Below, piece by piece: positions 44,326-52,620 of a stretch of 64,000 bases of DNA (positions are counted from its first letter, which is position 1; each line of letters begins with the position of its first letter). The stretch spans positions 54,500 to 118,499 of the forward strand of contig JAGBFB010000010.1 of assembly GCA_017936665.1 (NCBI GenBank). The letters are read 5' to 3'. A program made the position numbers and the translations under genes. This DNA comes from Spirochaetaceae bacterium. GTDB lineage: Bacteria; Spirochaetota; Spirochaetia; Treponematales; Treponemataceae. Below the pieces are notes generated by a model that saw only the letters and a program-made list of their open reading frames with translations, made no database searches and was not told the origin of the DNA.

Positions 44326-47043
44326 ATGAAATATATTTCTAAGTTTATTTTTATGTTTGCGTGTGTTATTTGTCTTATTACATTCATATCATGTAATAAT
44401 GATATTGACGATTCTAAACCAGAAGAACCTGATTATGTATTCTCGAATTTTGAATACGGAACCTATTATGGATATGATGAATACAATAATTATGTAGGAA
44501 AAATATCTTTTAACAGCCAGAGAGAAAAATCTTGTACTTTTTCATTAGTTATGGCAGATTTAAATATTCCTTGTACATGGACAGAAAAAGACGATTGTGC
44601 AACAATTACAGGAACAGGAGAATATTCTGAATTATCTTTTACTACAACAAAAAACACAAATCAAACTTTTTCTGTTACTTTTTCAGTAGAAGTCTGTCAA
44701 ATGTTTGATCCAAATGCAACAAAACCTTTCACAATTTACTATAATTGTGATGCACCATCTTTTAATGATAAAGATGACACTGCAACAGAAATCGATTGGT
44801 TATTGGAAGAAACAGAACAAGGGGTTAAATTTACATTTACAATTCCTGATGATCCAGAAAAAATAGTAACAGATATTGTTATTTATCGTTGCGATAAAGG
44901 TGGATTTCAAAATAGCTATTTAAGTGCTAATATTCCAAGTCAAAATTATCCTACACAAATTAATAATGGAACAATTACTATATATGATTATTTTGTTGAA
45001 CCAGGAGAATATTTATATTATTTAGAATTAAGAAATAGTAGAAATTCATATACTGAATATTACTCAAAAAACAGTGGAATTACTGTAAAAAATCCAGGAC
45101 TTTATTCAGATCTTGAAAAAGTTTCTTTAAAACTTGATTCCCAAGATTGTATTAATATGTCATACGGAATTTATCAAACTCCAAAAGAAATTGATTCAAC
45201 GGATTTTGATAATCAAACCGCTAGCTATGTATATAAATGGGATACAGTTCCGTCTCTTACAGATGCAACATTACCAGCTGAAATAGAATATCACTTTGGA
45301 TTAAAATTAGATTTAGAAAATAATCCTGATGATTATTCTGGTATCTATGTTGATTATGACGATCCTTCAGATTTAATATATTGGACATCAACAGGATTTA
45401 CATTTATTGAAGGAAATTATATTGTAACTGACGATATTGGTTTATCTTTTTCATATCAAGAAGAAGTACCTCATGGAGAACAAACTTTAAATGTTTCTTA
45501 TGAAGTTCACAATTCTGTTCCTATAAAAGACACTATTTTAGAAGAAATCAAACTTGAAATTCTAGAAGAAGATATAAATAAGTATACAGGTTTTTCTGTT
45601 GGAACTTCAGATGATGGAAATACAATGACTATTTCTCTTCCTTTAGAAACTGACGATTCATATAAGAAAACAGAACAAATTGCTATTTTAAGATCTGATG
45701 ACGGAAGTGATTATGAGTGTATTTTTGCAATTAACGCTCCTTATGAATCATCTCTTTCAGGTTCAATTTTTGTTACAGATTATTTCGTAAAACCAGGTAA
45801 AGAATATTCTTATATCTGTCAAATGTCTATTGATCAATCAGAAACAATTTACGATGAAGAAAACGATAGATATATTAATACCGGAGGAGATTATTTTTTC
45901 TTATACAGTAATGCTCAGACAAAAATTACAAGTGAAGAGGCAAAAACAAGAGAAGTTTCTGATATAGAACTGACAACTGCCGATATAACTGTTGATAAAT
46001 ATACTCATGAATATAAATGGAATTCTGAACCAGAAATAACAGGAATCCCTGAAAGTTTTTTAAAAGACTATGAATTAAAATTAACTTACAAACTTAATGA
46101 TTCTAGTTTTTATACTAAATTTATTAAAGATCCTGATTCTGAATATAGATCAACAACACTTGGTACTTTTATTGATTATTCTAGGGATGATTATGATGAT
46201 GAATTAGAAAAAGGAGCTTATACTTTAGATTCTGTTGTATTAAATTTCTCTCCAGACTTTTCAACTGAGAAATACAATATTCAATATGATTACGAATTTT
46301 TACCAAGAGAGCAATCATTATCTTTTGATGTAAATAATTTTGACACATTTGATTTAACAGAATATGTACCTCCTTATACATTAGAAAATACTTCGGATGG
46401 TGTAAAAATTACTGTAGAAGTAGAAGAAGGTTGTGATATTAGTTATCTTTATGTATATCGTATTTCAGAAGGGGATTCTAGTGAGTATTATCTTTACTGT
46501 GATGAAACTACTGGTTATTCAGCTCCTGTAACAGAAGCAACTTTTATAGATCCTTATGTCAAAAATGATAAAACATATAAATATTACTGTAATGTTTATA
46601 TGGCGACACCAGAATCTTACGGTAGATATTATTACACAGAAGAAAAAGAAATAATTGTTTCTGGTGTTACAAATTCTTTTGATGCAAGTGATATTTCAGT
46701 TACAAAGCCTGAATTAAATTTTGATTCAGAAGCGATGACATATTCATGGACTACAGTTCCAGAATTAACAACAGAACTTCCTGAAGGATTTGATTGGAAC
46801 TATTATATTGAATATAACTATATAGATGAATATGATAGTACTTATACTGAATATTTTAGTTATGATCCTAGATACGATTCTCCTGAAGAAGAATCCACAC
46901 TGTATACTAATTCGGGATATACATATTCGTATTTAGAAACTTACTTAGAACTAAAAAAATATGAATCTGGTAAAGAATTTACAATTAAAATTCCTGTAGA
47001 TGTACTTCCTGATAATTTACCATTAGAAATAATAGGTAAATAA
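44326..47043 (+). CDS. Large repeat-containing lipoprotein
   Basis: 905 residues, unrecognised. Lipobox FISC (Cys23), so lipid-anchored and probably at the surface. Very acidic and Tyr-rich. After an N-terminal domain (to about 145) there are three repeats of about 230-250 residues, each with a unit containing Y(V/F)KPG-like turns (DYFVEPGEYLYY, DYFVKPGKEYSY, DPYVKNDKTYKY) and a unit containing YKWDTVPSLT, YKWNSEPEIT or YSWTTVPELT. This suggests alternating beta-sandwich domains. ATG after GGAGG. Located within the inserted 5.2-kb segment. Confidence 0.8.
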   Translation: MKYISKFIFMFACVICLITFISCNNDIDDSKPEEPDYVFSNFEYGTYYGYDEYNNYVGKISFNSQREKSCTFSLVMADLNIPCTWTEKDDCATITGTGEYSELSFTTTKNTNQTFSVTFSVEVCQMFDPNATKPFTIYYNCDAPSFNDKDDTATEIDWLLEETEQGVKFTFTIPDDPEKIVTDIVIYRCDKGGFQNSYLSANIPSQNYPTQINNGTITIYDYFVEPGEYLYYLELRNSRNSYTEYYSKNSGITVKNPGLYSDLEKVSLKLDSQDCINMSYGIYQTPKEIDSTDFDNQTASYVYKWDTVPSLTDATLPAEIEYHFGLKLDLENNPDDYSGIYVDYDDPSDLIYWTSTGFTFIEGNYIVTDDIGLSFSYQEEVPHGEQTLNVSYEVHNSVPIKDTILEEIKLEILEEDINKYTGFSVGTSDDGNTMTISLPLETDDSYKKTEQIAILRSDDGSDYECIFAINAPYESSLSGSIFVTDYFVKPGKEYSYICQMSIDQSETIYDEENDRYINTGGDYFFLYSNAQTKITSEEAKTREVSDIELTTADITVDKYTHEYKWNSEPEITGIPESFLKDYELKLTYKLNDSSFYTKFIKDPDSEYRSTTLGTFIDYSRDDYDDELEKGAYTLDSVVLNFSPDFSTEKYNIQYDYEFLPREQSLSFDVNNFDTFDLTEYVPPYTLENTSDGVKITVEVEEGCDISYLYVYRISEGDSSEYYLYCDETTGYSAPVTEATFIDPYVKNDKTYKYYCNVYMATPESYGRYYYTEEKEIIVSGVTNSFDASDISVTKPELNFDSEAMTYSWTTVPELTTELPEGFDWNYYIEYNYIDEYDSTYTEYFSYDPRYDSPEEESTLYTNSGYTYSYLETYLELKKYESGKEFTIKIPVDVLPDNLPLEIIGK

Positions 47044-47084
47044 CATAATTACAAAATAAAAAAAGGTGATTGAAATATTATAAT

Positions 47085-48525
47085 TGAAGTGCACCCAAAT
47101 TATTGGACACTTTAACTAGGCTAATTTTAAGGACTGATTCCTAAATTGTAAAGGGGTTAGTCCTTTTAATTTAACCTTAATTCTTTTTTCATTGTACCAA
47201 TACAAATATTCAATCAATTCTTTTTTGAACTGTTCTACAGATTCAAATTCTTGTAAATACAAAAGTTCTGATTTTAGCAAACCAAAGAGATTTTCCATAA
47301 CAGCATTATCAAGGCAATTTCCTTTTCGGGACATGCTTTGTCTGATTCCTTTATCTTTCAATCGTTTACGATAGTCATACATTTGGTACTGCCAGCCTTG
47401 ATCAGAATGAAGAATCAGATTTGTTCCATCAGGAATCTTAGAAAATGCTTTTTCAAGCATATCAACTGTCTGAGCATAATTTGGACTGTCTGAAAGATTC
47501 CAGCTTATCAATGACTGATCATGTAAATCAAGAATTGGAGACAAATAAAGTTTTGTACCAAATATGTTAAATTGTGTAACATCAGTAACCCATTTCTCAT
47601 TTGGTTTTGTTGTACTGAAATCCCTATTAAGAAGGTTCGGAGCAACTTTGCAAACCTGACCTTTATAGGAATTATATTTGTGCTGACGAACTTTACATAC
47701 AATATGTTCCTCATGCATAAGTTTTTGAATTACTTTGTGATTAGTAGTTAAACCTCTGTATCTGAATTCTAAAGTAATTCTTCTATACCCATAACGACCT
47801 TTGTTTGCATGGTAAATCTGTTTTACGAGTTCACGTTCTTCTTTGTGTTTATCCTGTTTAGGATGTGTTTCTATGTGGTAAAAAGAACTTCTTGGTATAC
47901 CTGAAAGTTTTGTTAAATCTGAAACATTGAATTTTGACCTTAGTTCCCTGACAGCTTCGATTTTTCTTTGTTTTTTTTTCTGCTGCTGTTTCTTTCTGTC
48001 GTCTTCCTGAACTAAGGCCAGATATTTTTTTAAGTATTCATTCTCCATTCGAAGATATGCAAGTTCTTCATCCTTTGTCCATTCTTCTCTTGGTTTATTT
48101 GGTATTAAACTTTTCTTTGGCATTTTTGAACGTCTTCCTTGTTTTTGAAACAGAGCATGTGTTCCACCAGTAATATATTTCTTTTTCCATCTACAAATAG
48201 TTCTTGCAGTTGTAATCCCAAAAATTAATGCTGTTGCTTGATTCGAAAGATTATGCTCTTGCTGATAGTTTAGCACTTTTAGCTTAAATTCTCCAGTAAA
48301 ATGTCGGGTTGGTTCAGTGAACTTTCCGTTTAATTCGTATTGAGCTATCCATTCTCTTATTGATGACCCTGTAATACCATATTTTTTTTCAAGTCGTCGC
48401 CAACCTATTTTTTCGTTTTGATGTTCAAGTACTATTTTTAACTTGAACTCCTTAGAATATTTAGGCATAAAAAATGCACCTCCTAAAATTGTAATTTATT
48501 TGTCCAACTTTAGGGGTGCAGTTCA
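47085..48525 (-). mobile_element. IS3-family insertion sequence (IS150-like)
   Basis: About 1441 bases with imperfect terminal inverted repeats of about 25 bases. One end reads TGAAGTGCACCC..TTGGACA; the other, reverse-complemented, TGAACTGCACCCC..TTGGACA. It contains one transposase gene. The flanking bases do not match (AAT on the left, CTT on the right), so no target duplication is visible. The right end abuts the right half of a dispersed repeat. Confidence 0.88.
47116..48468 (-). CDS. IS3-family transposase, OrfA and OrfB in one frame
   Basis: 450 residues. Two N-terminal helix-turn-helix units (KYSKEFKLKIVLEHQ, HFTGEFKLKVLNYQQEHN), a Lys/Gln-rich coiled region (150-170), then an rve integrase core with the DDE triad: WVTDVTQF, LHSDQGWQY and NAVMENLFGLLKSE. 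HTH_21-type GRYGYRRI segment present. Most IS3 elements make OrfAB by a -1 frameshift; here the parts are already continuous. The frame is intact, so the element may be active. Confidence 0.94.
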   Translation of the reverse strand: MPKYSKEFKLKIVLEHQNEKIGWRRLEKKYGITGSSIREWIAQYELNGKFTEPTRHFTGEFKLKVLNYQQEHNLSNQATALIFGITTARTICRWKKKYITGGTHALFQKQGRRSKMPKKSLIPNKPREEWTKDEELAYLRMENEYLKKYLALVQEDDRKKQQQKKKQRKIEAVRELRSKFNVSDLTKLSGIPRSSFYHIETHPKQDKHKEERELVKQIYHANKGRYGYRRITLEFRYRGLTTNHKVIQKLMHEEHIVCKVRQHKYNSYKGQVCKVAPNLLNRDFSTTKPNEKWVTDVTQFNIFGTKLYLSPILDLHDQSLISWNLSDSPNYAQTVDMLEKAFSKIPDGTNLILHSDQGWQYQMYDYRKRLKDKGIRQSMSRKGNCLDNAVMENLFGLLKSELLYLQEFESVEQFKKELIEYLYWYNEKRIKVKLKGLTPLQFRNQSLKLA

Positions 48526-48656
48526 CTTCGCTTGCAAGGCTTCGCTGTGTCAATTTCAGTCTACGCCTTTTGCAACAATTTCGTTAAACTCATTTTTTAC
48601 GCCAGTTTTTTTCTGCATCTATTGTGATTTTGCAAAGTTCTTTCGTTCGGGGAGAA
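48526..48656. repeat. Right half of a split dispersed repeat
   Basis: Begins directly at the IS end: CTTCGCTTGCAAGGCTTCG (16 bases exact to copy A), then GTCTACGCCTTTTGCA and the conserved tail TTTTTCTGCATCTATTGTG. GCCTTTTG (48565-48572) complements CAAAAGGC-type sequence in the left half at 43288. Confidence 0.7.
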
Positions 48657-48660
48657 GTTG

Positions 48661-48697
48661 CAAGAATGTACAAACCAGAATATAAAGTACATTCTTG
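48661..48697. repeat. Short inverted repeat
   Basis: CAAGAATGTAC / GTACATTCTTG, perfect over 11 bases with a 15-base loop. Followed by GAGCAAGCGATACC..GCTC. No T-run; not a clear terminator. Confidence 0.5.
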
Positions 48698-48837
48698 AGA
48701 GCAAGCGATACCTTGCGACATGCTCTATCATCACCACGATTTTTCTCCTAAAAAATAAGTTATATAACTTTATTATTGTGAAAAAAATGCAATATGTGGC
48801 GAAAATACAGAAAAAAACTTAAAAAAATATTACCTAC

Positions 48838-48864
48838 TTGACGGGGGGGTAATTCTGTTACTGT
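48838..48864 (+). promoter_or_regulatory. Promoter with G7 tract upstream of the 805-residue lipoprotein gene
   Basis: TTGACG (48838-48843) runs into seven G (48843-48849), then TGTTACTGT (possible extended -10, 48859-48864). Spacer length depends on the number of G. In T. pallidum, poly-G tracts near promoters vary in length and tune expression. Confidence 0.45.
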
Positions 48865-48897
48865 AAAAAAGTACATAACGGACGAGGAGGTATATGT

Positions 48898-51315
48898 ATG
48901 AAAAAGATAGCCTTATTTTTGATGATGATTATGGCTTGTTTTATGTTTTTTTCTTGTGACATGCTAACTGGTACTGGCGGAGATAACGGTGGTGTTACTG
49001 GTGAGCAAGATGATACAGAAAATAATGGTGGAACTTCTGGCGAAAATACTGGTACAGGAGGAAATACTGGCACTTCCGGTGGCTCTTCTGGAGGAAGTGA
49101 ACCTGAAATTGAACTTCCACCAGCAAAAGATGAACCTTCAAAAGAAGACACAAAAGATTTGTTAAAAGAAGCTGTTGATCTTCTTCTAGAAACAAAAATT
49201 GATGAAGGAATTGCAAAAATTAGAGAAGCTTACGCTGAACAACAAAACAGTGAAACTGCAATGTATTATGCCTTAGCAGAACTTGCTTCTATCAGTGTTG
49301 ATAAGAGTGTAGAAACATTGTTAAAAGAAAACTTAGGAGTTTCAACTTATCCATCAACAATGAATGCATTGATCTCTGGCGATTGGATGAAAGAATATCC
49401 TATTGCATATGATAGAATTATTTACGAAGTTACAGAAGACGAATATGGATCATATGTTCGTGTAAGTGGAACAAAAACTGACTATTATGGTGATGAAGAT
49501 TATGAACCTACATATATTCACGCATACTTATACGAAGATGAGTGGGTTAATTCTGATGGTTACCTTGCAGATGTTAGTTTAGATGAAAACGGTGATTATC
49601 TTGTTGATTATTATTACTTACCAGAATATATTGATTACTCAACAGCAAAAAGATATTATTGTTCTAGTAAGTTTTTAGGTTTTGAAGAATCAAAATATGG
49701 TGAGTATGTGAAATTTTCTGGAACTCCTGTAGATTTAGATGATGTTGTCTCAGGAGATGTTCTTGTTGAAGAAAAAGGAGGATATTATAGTGTTCCTTTA
49801 ATTGATATAGAACTTTCAGATGACGGGAAATATTTTGTTCGTACTTATTATTTACCAGAGGATATCGATACATCATTAGCAACTAAGTATTCTCTAGAAT
49901 ACGAAGGTGGTTATTCATTTGAAGAAAGTGAAGATGGAGATTATGTTCGTGTAAATGGTACTGAAATTTATAGGGTTGACACCTTTGTATTTGAAAATGA
50001 TTCTTGGGTAAACACAAACTCTTACTTTAAAGATGTAACTGTTGGCTCTGGCGATTATTTTGGGTATGGTTCTGATTTAGTTGAAGATTTTTATGATTCA
50101 TCTGTAACTAGATATAGTGAAAAATATAATCGTAAAATGGTTCAAGAAGGAACTGTAACACTTCCAGAATTTAATGTTCCAACTTGGTTCAAAGATACAG
50201 ATTTTGAAGAAAAATTCAATTCTACATATACAGCTTATTCTGTATCATATCTTATAGCTGCAAATGCGTTAGAATGTAACTCAAATGGCTTAAATGAGCT
50301 TTTTGATAATATTCTTGCTGTGTTTGGAACAAAATTTGCAAATGCAAAAGCTCTTGCTGCAAGTTTAACAGATGCAAGTGTAGAAATCCCTACAGAAGTT
50401 TTTGATGCTTTTGGCTTAGAAGAATTACTAGATGGTCAATCTTCTTTGATGGTTGGAAAAGCTGAACTTAATGTTTTAGTTGCAAGTATGGAAATCTTAA
50501 AAGGAACTTTCCAATGGTTAGCATCTTATGATTGGTCAGTAAATCTTTCTTATTTGAAAGAAGCTTTTATTGACGATTTTTATTCAGAAGATTTGATTCT
50601 TGATGCTTTCGAAAATACTTTAACAGAAAATACATTAACTGTGAGAAATGTACAATTAATGACAGATTCTAAAAACTCATTTTTAAGTGCGTTATCTTTG
50701 GTTGAATCATCTTACAATTACTTAGTTGGTGATACAAGTCAATATCCAGATGTATATGTTGACTCAATTAAAGAATATGGTGATGTGTATTTGCAATGTG
50801 TTCAATCTCTAAAGAAAGCAATTCAAGATGGCGGAATTTTCTATATTCCTGGTTACGAGTGGGACGGAACTTCTTGGCCAAAAACAGCATCAAATACAAT
50901 GATGCAAATTGATATGGGCAATTTCTTTACAGCAGGATATTTAACTGACATCACCGAAAGAACTTCTTCTGGAAAAGTTCAATTCTATATTGAAATTTAT
51001 GTTTATGATAGTGAAGACTCTATCTTTGCTCCATTAAATTCTTTTGAAACTTTAGAAGAAGAACTTGAAGTTATTATAACTAACAATGGTCTTGAAAATA
51101 CTGAGTGTCGGTCTTGTATTTGCATTGCCTTGGATGCTGATAAAATTAAAGACTTGTTAGGAACTTCATTTATTGACGAAATATTTGGAGAAGAATATAT
51201 AGGTACAGATACTATCTATTTTCCTCTTGGTTTAGGAATTAAAGAGCCTGAGCCTATTGAGCCTGCTCTACCTGTACTACCTGATAGTGGTTCTACTGGT
51301 GTAAACAGTAATTAA
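48898..51315 (+). CDS. Large lipoprotein with tandem repeats
   Basis: 805 residues, unrecognised. Lipobox FFSC (Cys20). A Gly/Thr/Ser/Asn linker (about 24-68) leads to a helical region (80-160), then three tandem beta repeats of about 75-80 residues (165-405; each with an E..YG.YV(R/K)(V/F)(S/N)GT core and a Y.LPE.ID-type end), then a helical domain to about 770 and a Pro-rich tail. Likely surface-exposed. ATG after GAGGAGG. The promoter contains a G7 tract, so on/off or graded variation is possible. Confidence 0.8.
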   Translation: MKKIALFLMMIMACFMFFSCDMLTGTGGDNGGVTGEQDDTENNGGTSGENTGTGGNTGTSGGSSGGSEPEIELPPAKDEPSKEDTKDLLKEAVDLLLETKIDEGIAKIREAYAEQQNSETAMYYALAELASISVDKSVETLLKENLGVSTYPSTMNALISGDWMKEYPIAYDRIIYEVTEDEYGSYVRVSGTKTDYYGDEDYEPTYIHAYLYEDEWVNSDGYLADVSLDENGDYLVDYYYLPEYIDYSTAKRYYCSSKFLGFEESKYGEYVKFSGTPVDLDDVVSGDVLVEEKGGYYSVPLIDIELSDDGKYFVRTYYLPEDIDTSLATKYSLEYEGGYSFEESEDGDYVRVNGTEIYRVDTFVFENDSWVNTNSYFKDVTVGSGDYFGYGSDLVEDFYDSSVTRYSEKYNRKMVQEGTVTLPEFNVPTWFKDTDFEEKFNSTYTAYSVSYLIAANALECNSNGLNELFDNILAVFGTKFANAKALAASLTDASVEIPTEVFDAFGLEELLDGQSSLMVGKAELNVLVASMEILKGTFQWLASYDWSVNLSYLKEAFIDDFYSEDLILDAFENTLTENTLTVRNVQLMTDSKNSFLSALSLVESSYNYLVGDTSQYPDVYVDSIKEYGDVYLQCVQSLKKAIQDGGIFYIPGYEWDGTSWPKTASNTMMQIDMGNFFTAGYLTDITERTSSGKVQFYIEIYVYDSEDSIFAPLNSFETLEEELEVIITNNGLENTECRSCICIALDADKIKDLLGTSFIDEIFGEEYIGTDTIYFPLGLGIKEPEPIEPALPVLPDSGSTGVNSN

Positions 51316-51328
51316 AATTTGTATTTTC

Positions 51329-51376
51329 TAAGACTTTAATGTTTCGTTTTGTAAAAAAATGAGCATTAAAGTCTTA
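51329..51376. repeat. Perfect 13-base inverted repeat before the next start
   Basis: TAAGACTTTAATG (51329-51341) / CATTAAAGTCTTA (51364-51376), 22-base loop. It ends 10 bases before the ATG at 51387. No T-run follows, so a translation or stability element is as likely as a terminator. Confidence 0.55.
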
Positions 51377-51386
51377 TGTGTTCAAT

Positions 51387-52556
51387 ATGAAGTCTAAAAT
51401 TCTTTTTCTTTTATTTTGTTTATCATTTTTTCAAGTTTCTCTTTGTGCTATAGAAGTTGATTTTAATGCAACTAATCTTTGGAGTAATTCATCTGGTAGT
51501 GCAATTGATTATGATTTAGATTTATCACAATGTTTTAGCATAAAAGATAATAAATTTAATATTGGAGTTGGATATAATCAACTTAATTCTACATTAGATT
51601 TTTTTCAAAACACTTTTCATTTTTGTAATGTAAATTTTTTATATGCAAATCCATATTTTGAAACAAAAACAAATTTTAATATAAATAATTCTGAAAAAAT
51701 ATTTCTTGCTGTTGATAAAAAAGAATTTTTGTTAAACGAAATAAAAAATTTTTATTTTAAACAAGAATTTTTAATAAAAATAAATGATTTTCAGATAAAT
51801 CCTTTTGCTTTTTTTACAAAGGTAAATCGCTCTGATGGTGAATTTTATTGGGTGAATGGTCAAATAGAAGTTCCTTTTGTTACAAATTATGGAATCAATT
51901 TAAAATACAAGCAAAATAATTTTATGTTTTCATATCTAGGTGGAAATTTAGATTTATTTAATACAGATGCAGTTTTTTTAGGGGAACTTTTTACAAAAAG
52001 TTTCAATTTTTCTTACAAATATGACATTCAAATAGAAAATTTTTCAATCATTCCACAATTTTGTTATAATTATATTTTAGGAAATTTTAATATTTCTTTA
52101 ACTAACCAAAATCAAAAATTTATTTTGTTTCCTTTTATCTATTGTAATATCGACGGAAATTTTTATGGTCATTTGATAAATCCAAAAGTTGATTTTAAGT
52201 TTTCTAAAAATAATTTTACTCTGTTGTGCAATTTAGATACATATTTTTTTATAAATCAAGACGGAAGTTATCTGTTTGATTATAAATACAAGAAAAATTT
52301 TATTTTTGATGGAAGTAGTGGTTCAGAAACATCTCAAATTGATGTTTTAAATCATTCAGGTTTGATATTATTTAATTTACATTGTAATTATCAATTTTCA
52401 ATAAAAAAACTTTTTATAGATACTTATTTTACTAAATGTTTTGTAATTCCATTTACTTTTAACGAAGATTTAAAATCTGAAGATGGTTTTAAAGATGAAG
52501 ATATTAAAAATTGGCTTTTCTCAGGAATAAGTCTTGGTATGAAGATAAAATATTGA
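51387..52556 (+). CDS. Exported beta-barrel-like protein, unknown function
   Basis: 389 residues from the ATG. Signal peptide MKSKILFLLFCLSFFQVSLCA, then a Phe/Asn/Tyr-rich strand pattern (NFNINN, FNFSYKYDIQ, YNYILGNFNIS) and a final strand GISLGMKIKY, suggesting an outer-membrane barrel. A GTG at 51378 is in frame, but ATG starts the signal peptide. No Shine-Dalgarno; a perfect hairpin lies just upstream. More AT-rich than its neighbours. Confidence 0.7.
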   Translation: MKSKILFLLFCLSFFQVSLCAIEVDFNATNLWSNSSGSAIDYDLDLSQCFSIKDNKFNIGVGYNQLNSTLDFFQNTFHFCNVNFLYANPYFETKTNFNINNSEKIFLAVDKKEFLLNEIKNFYFKQEFLIKINDFQINPFAFFTKVNRSDGEFYWVNGQIEVPFVTNYGINLKYKQNNFMFSYLGGNLDLFNTDAVFLGELFTKSFNFSYKYDIQIENFSIIPQFCYNYILGNFNISLTNQNQKFILFPFIYCNIDGNFYGHLINPKVDFKFSKNNFTLLCNLDTYFFINQDGSYLFDYKYKKNFIFDGSSGSETSQIDVLNHSGLILFNLHCNYQFSIKKLFIDTYFTKCFVIPFTFNEDLKSEDGFKDEDIKNWLFSGISLGMKIKY

Positions 52557-52558
52557 TA

Positions 52559-52588
52559 TTGCATATATCTGTATATTTATGATATAAT
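52559..52588 (+). promoter_or_regulatory. Promoter of argJBD
   Basis: TTGCAT (52559-52564), 18-base spacer, TATAAT (52583-52588). Confidence 0.55.
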
Positions 52589-52620
52589 ATTGCATATTTA
52601 TTTACTTGGAGTGTATATAT

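Noticed and set aside
48526..48897. tRNA or structured RNA gene in the intergenic region
   Set aside because: No T-arm or acceptor pattern; the sequence is explained by the split repeat, a short inverted repeat and a promoter.
49979..50110. Frameshift in the 805-residue lipoprotein repeats
   Set aside because: The third repeat differs in spacing but the frame stays open with similar residues, so this is divergence, not a frameshift.
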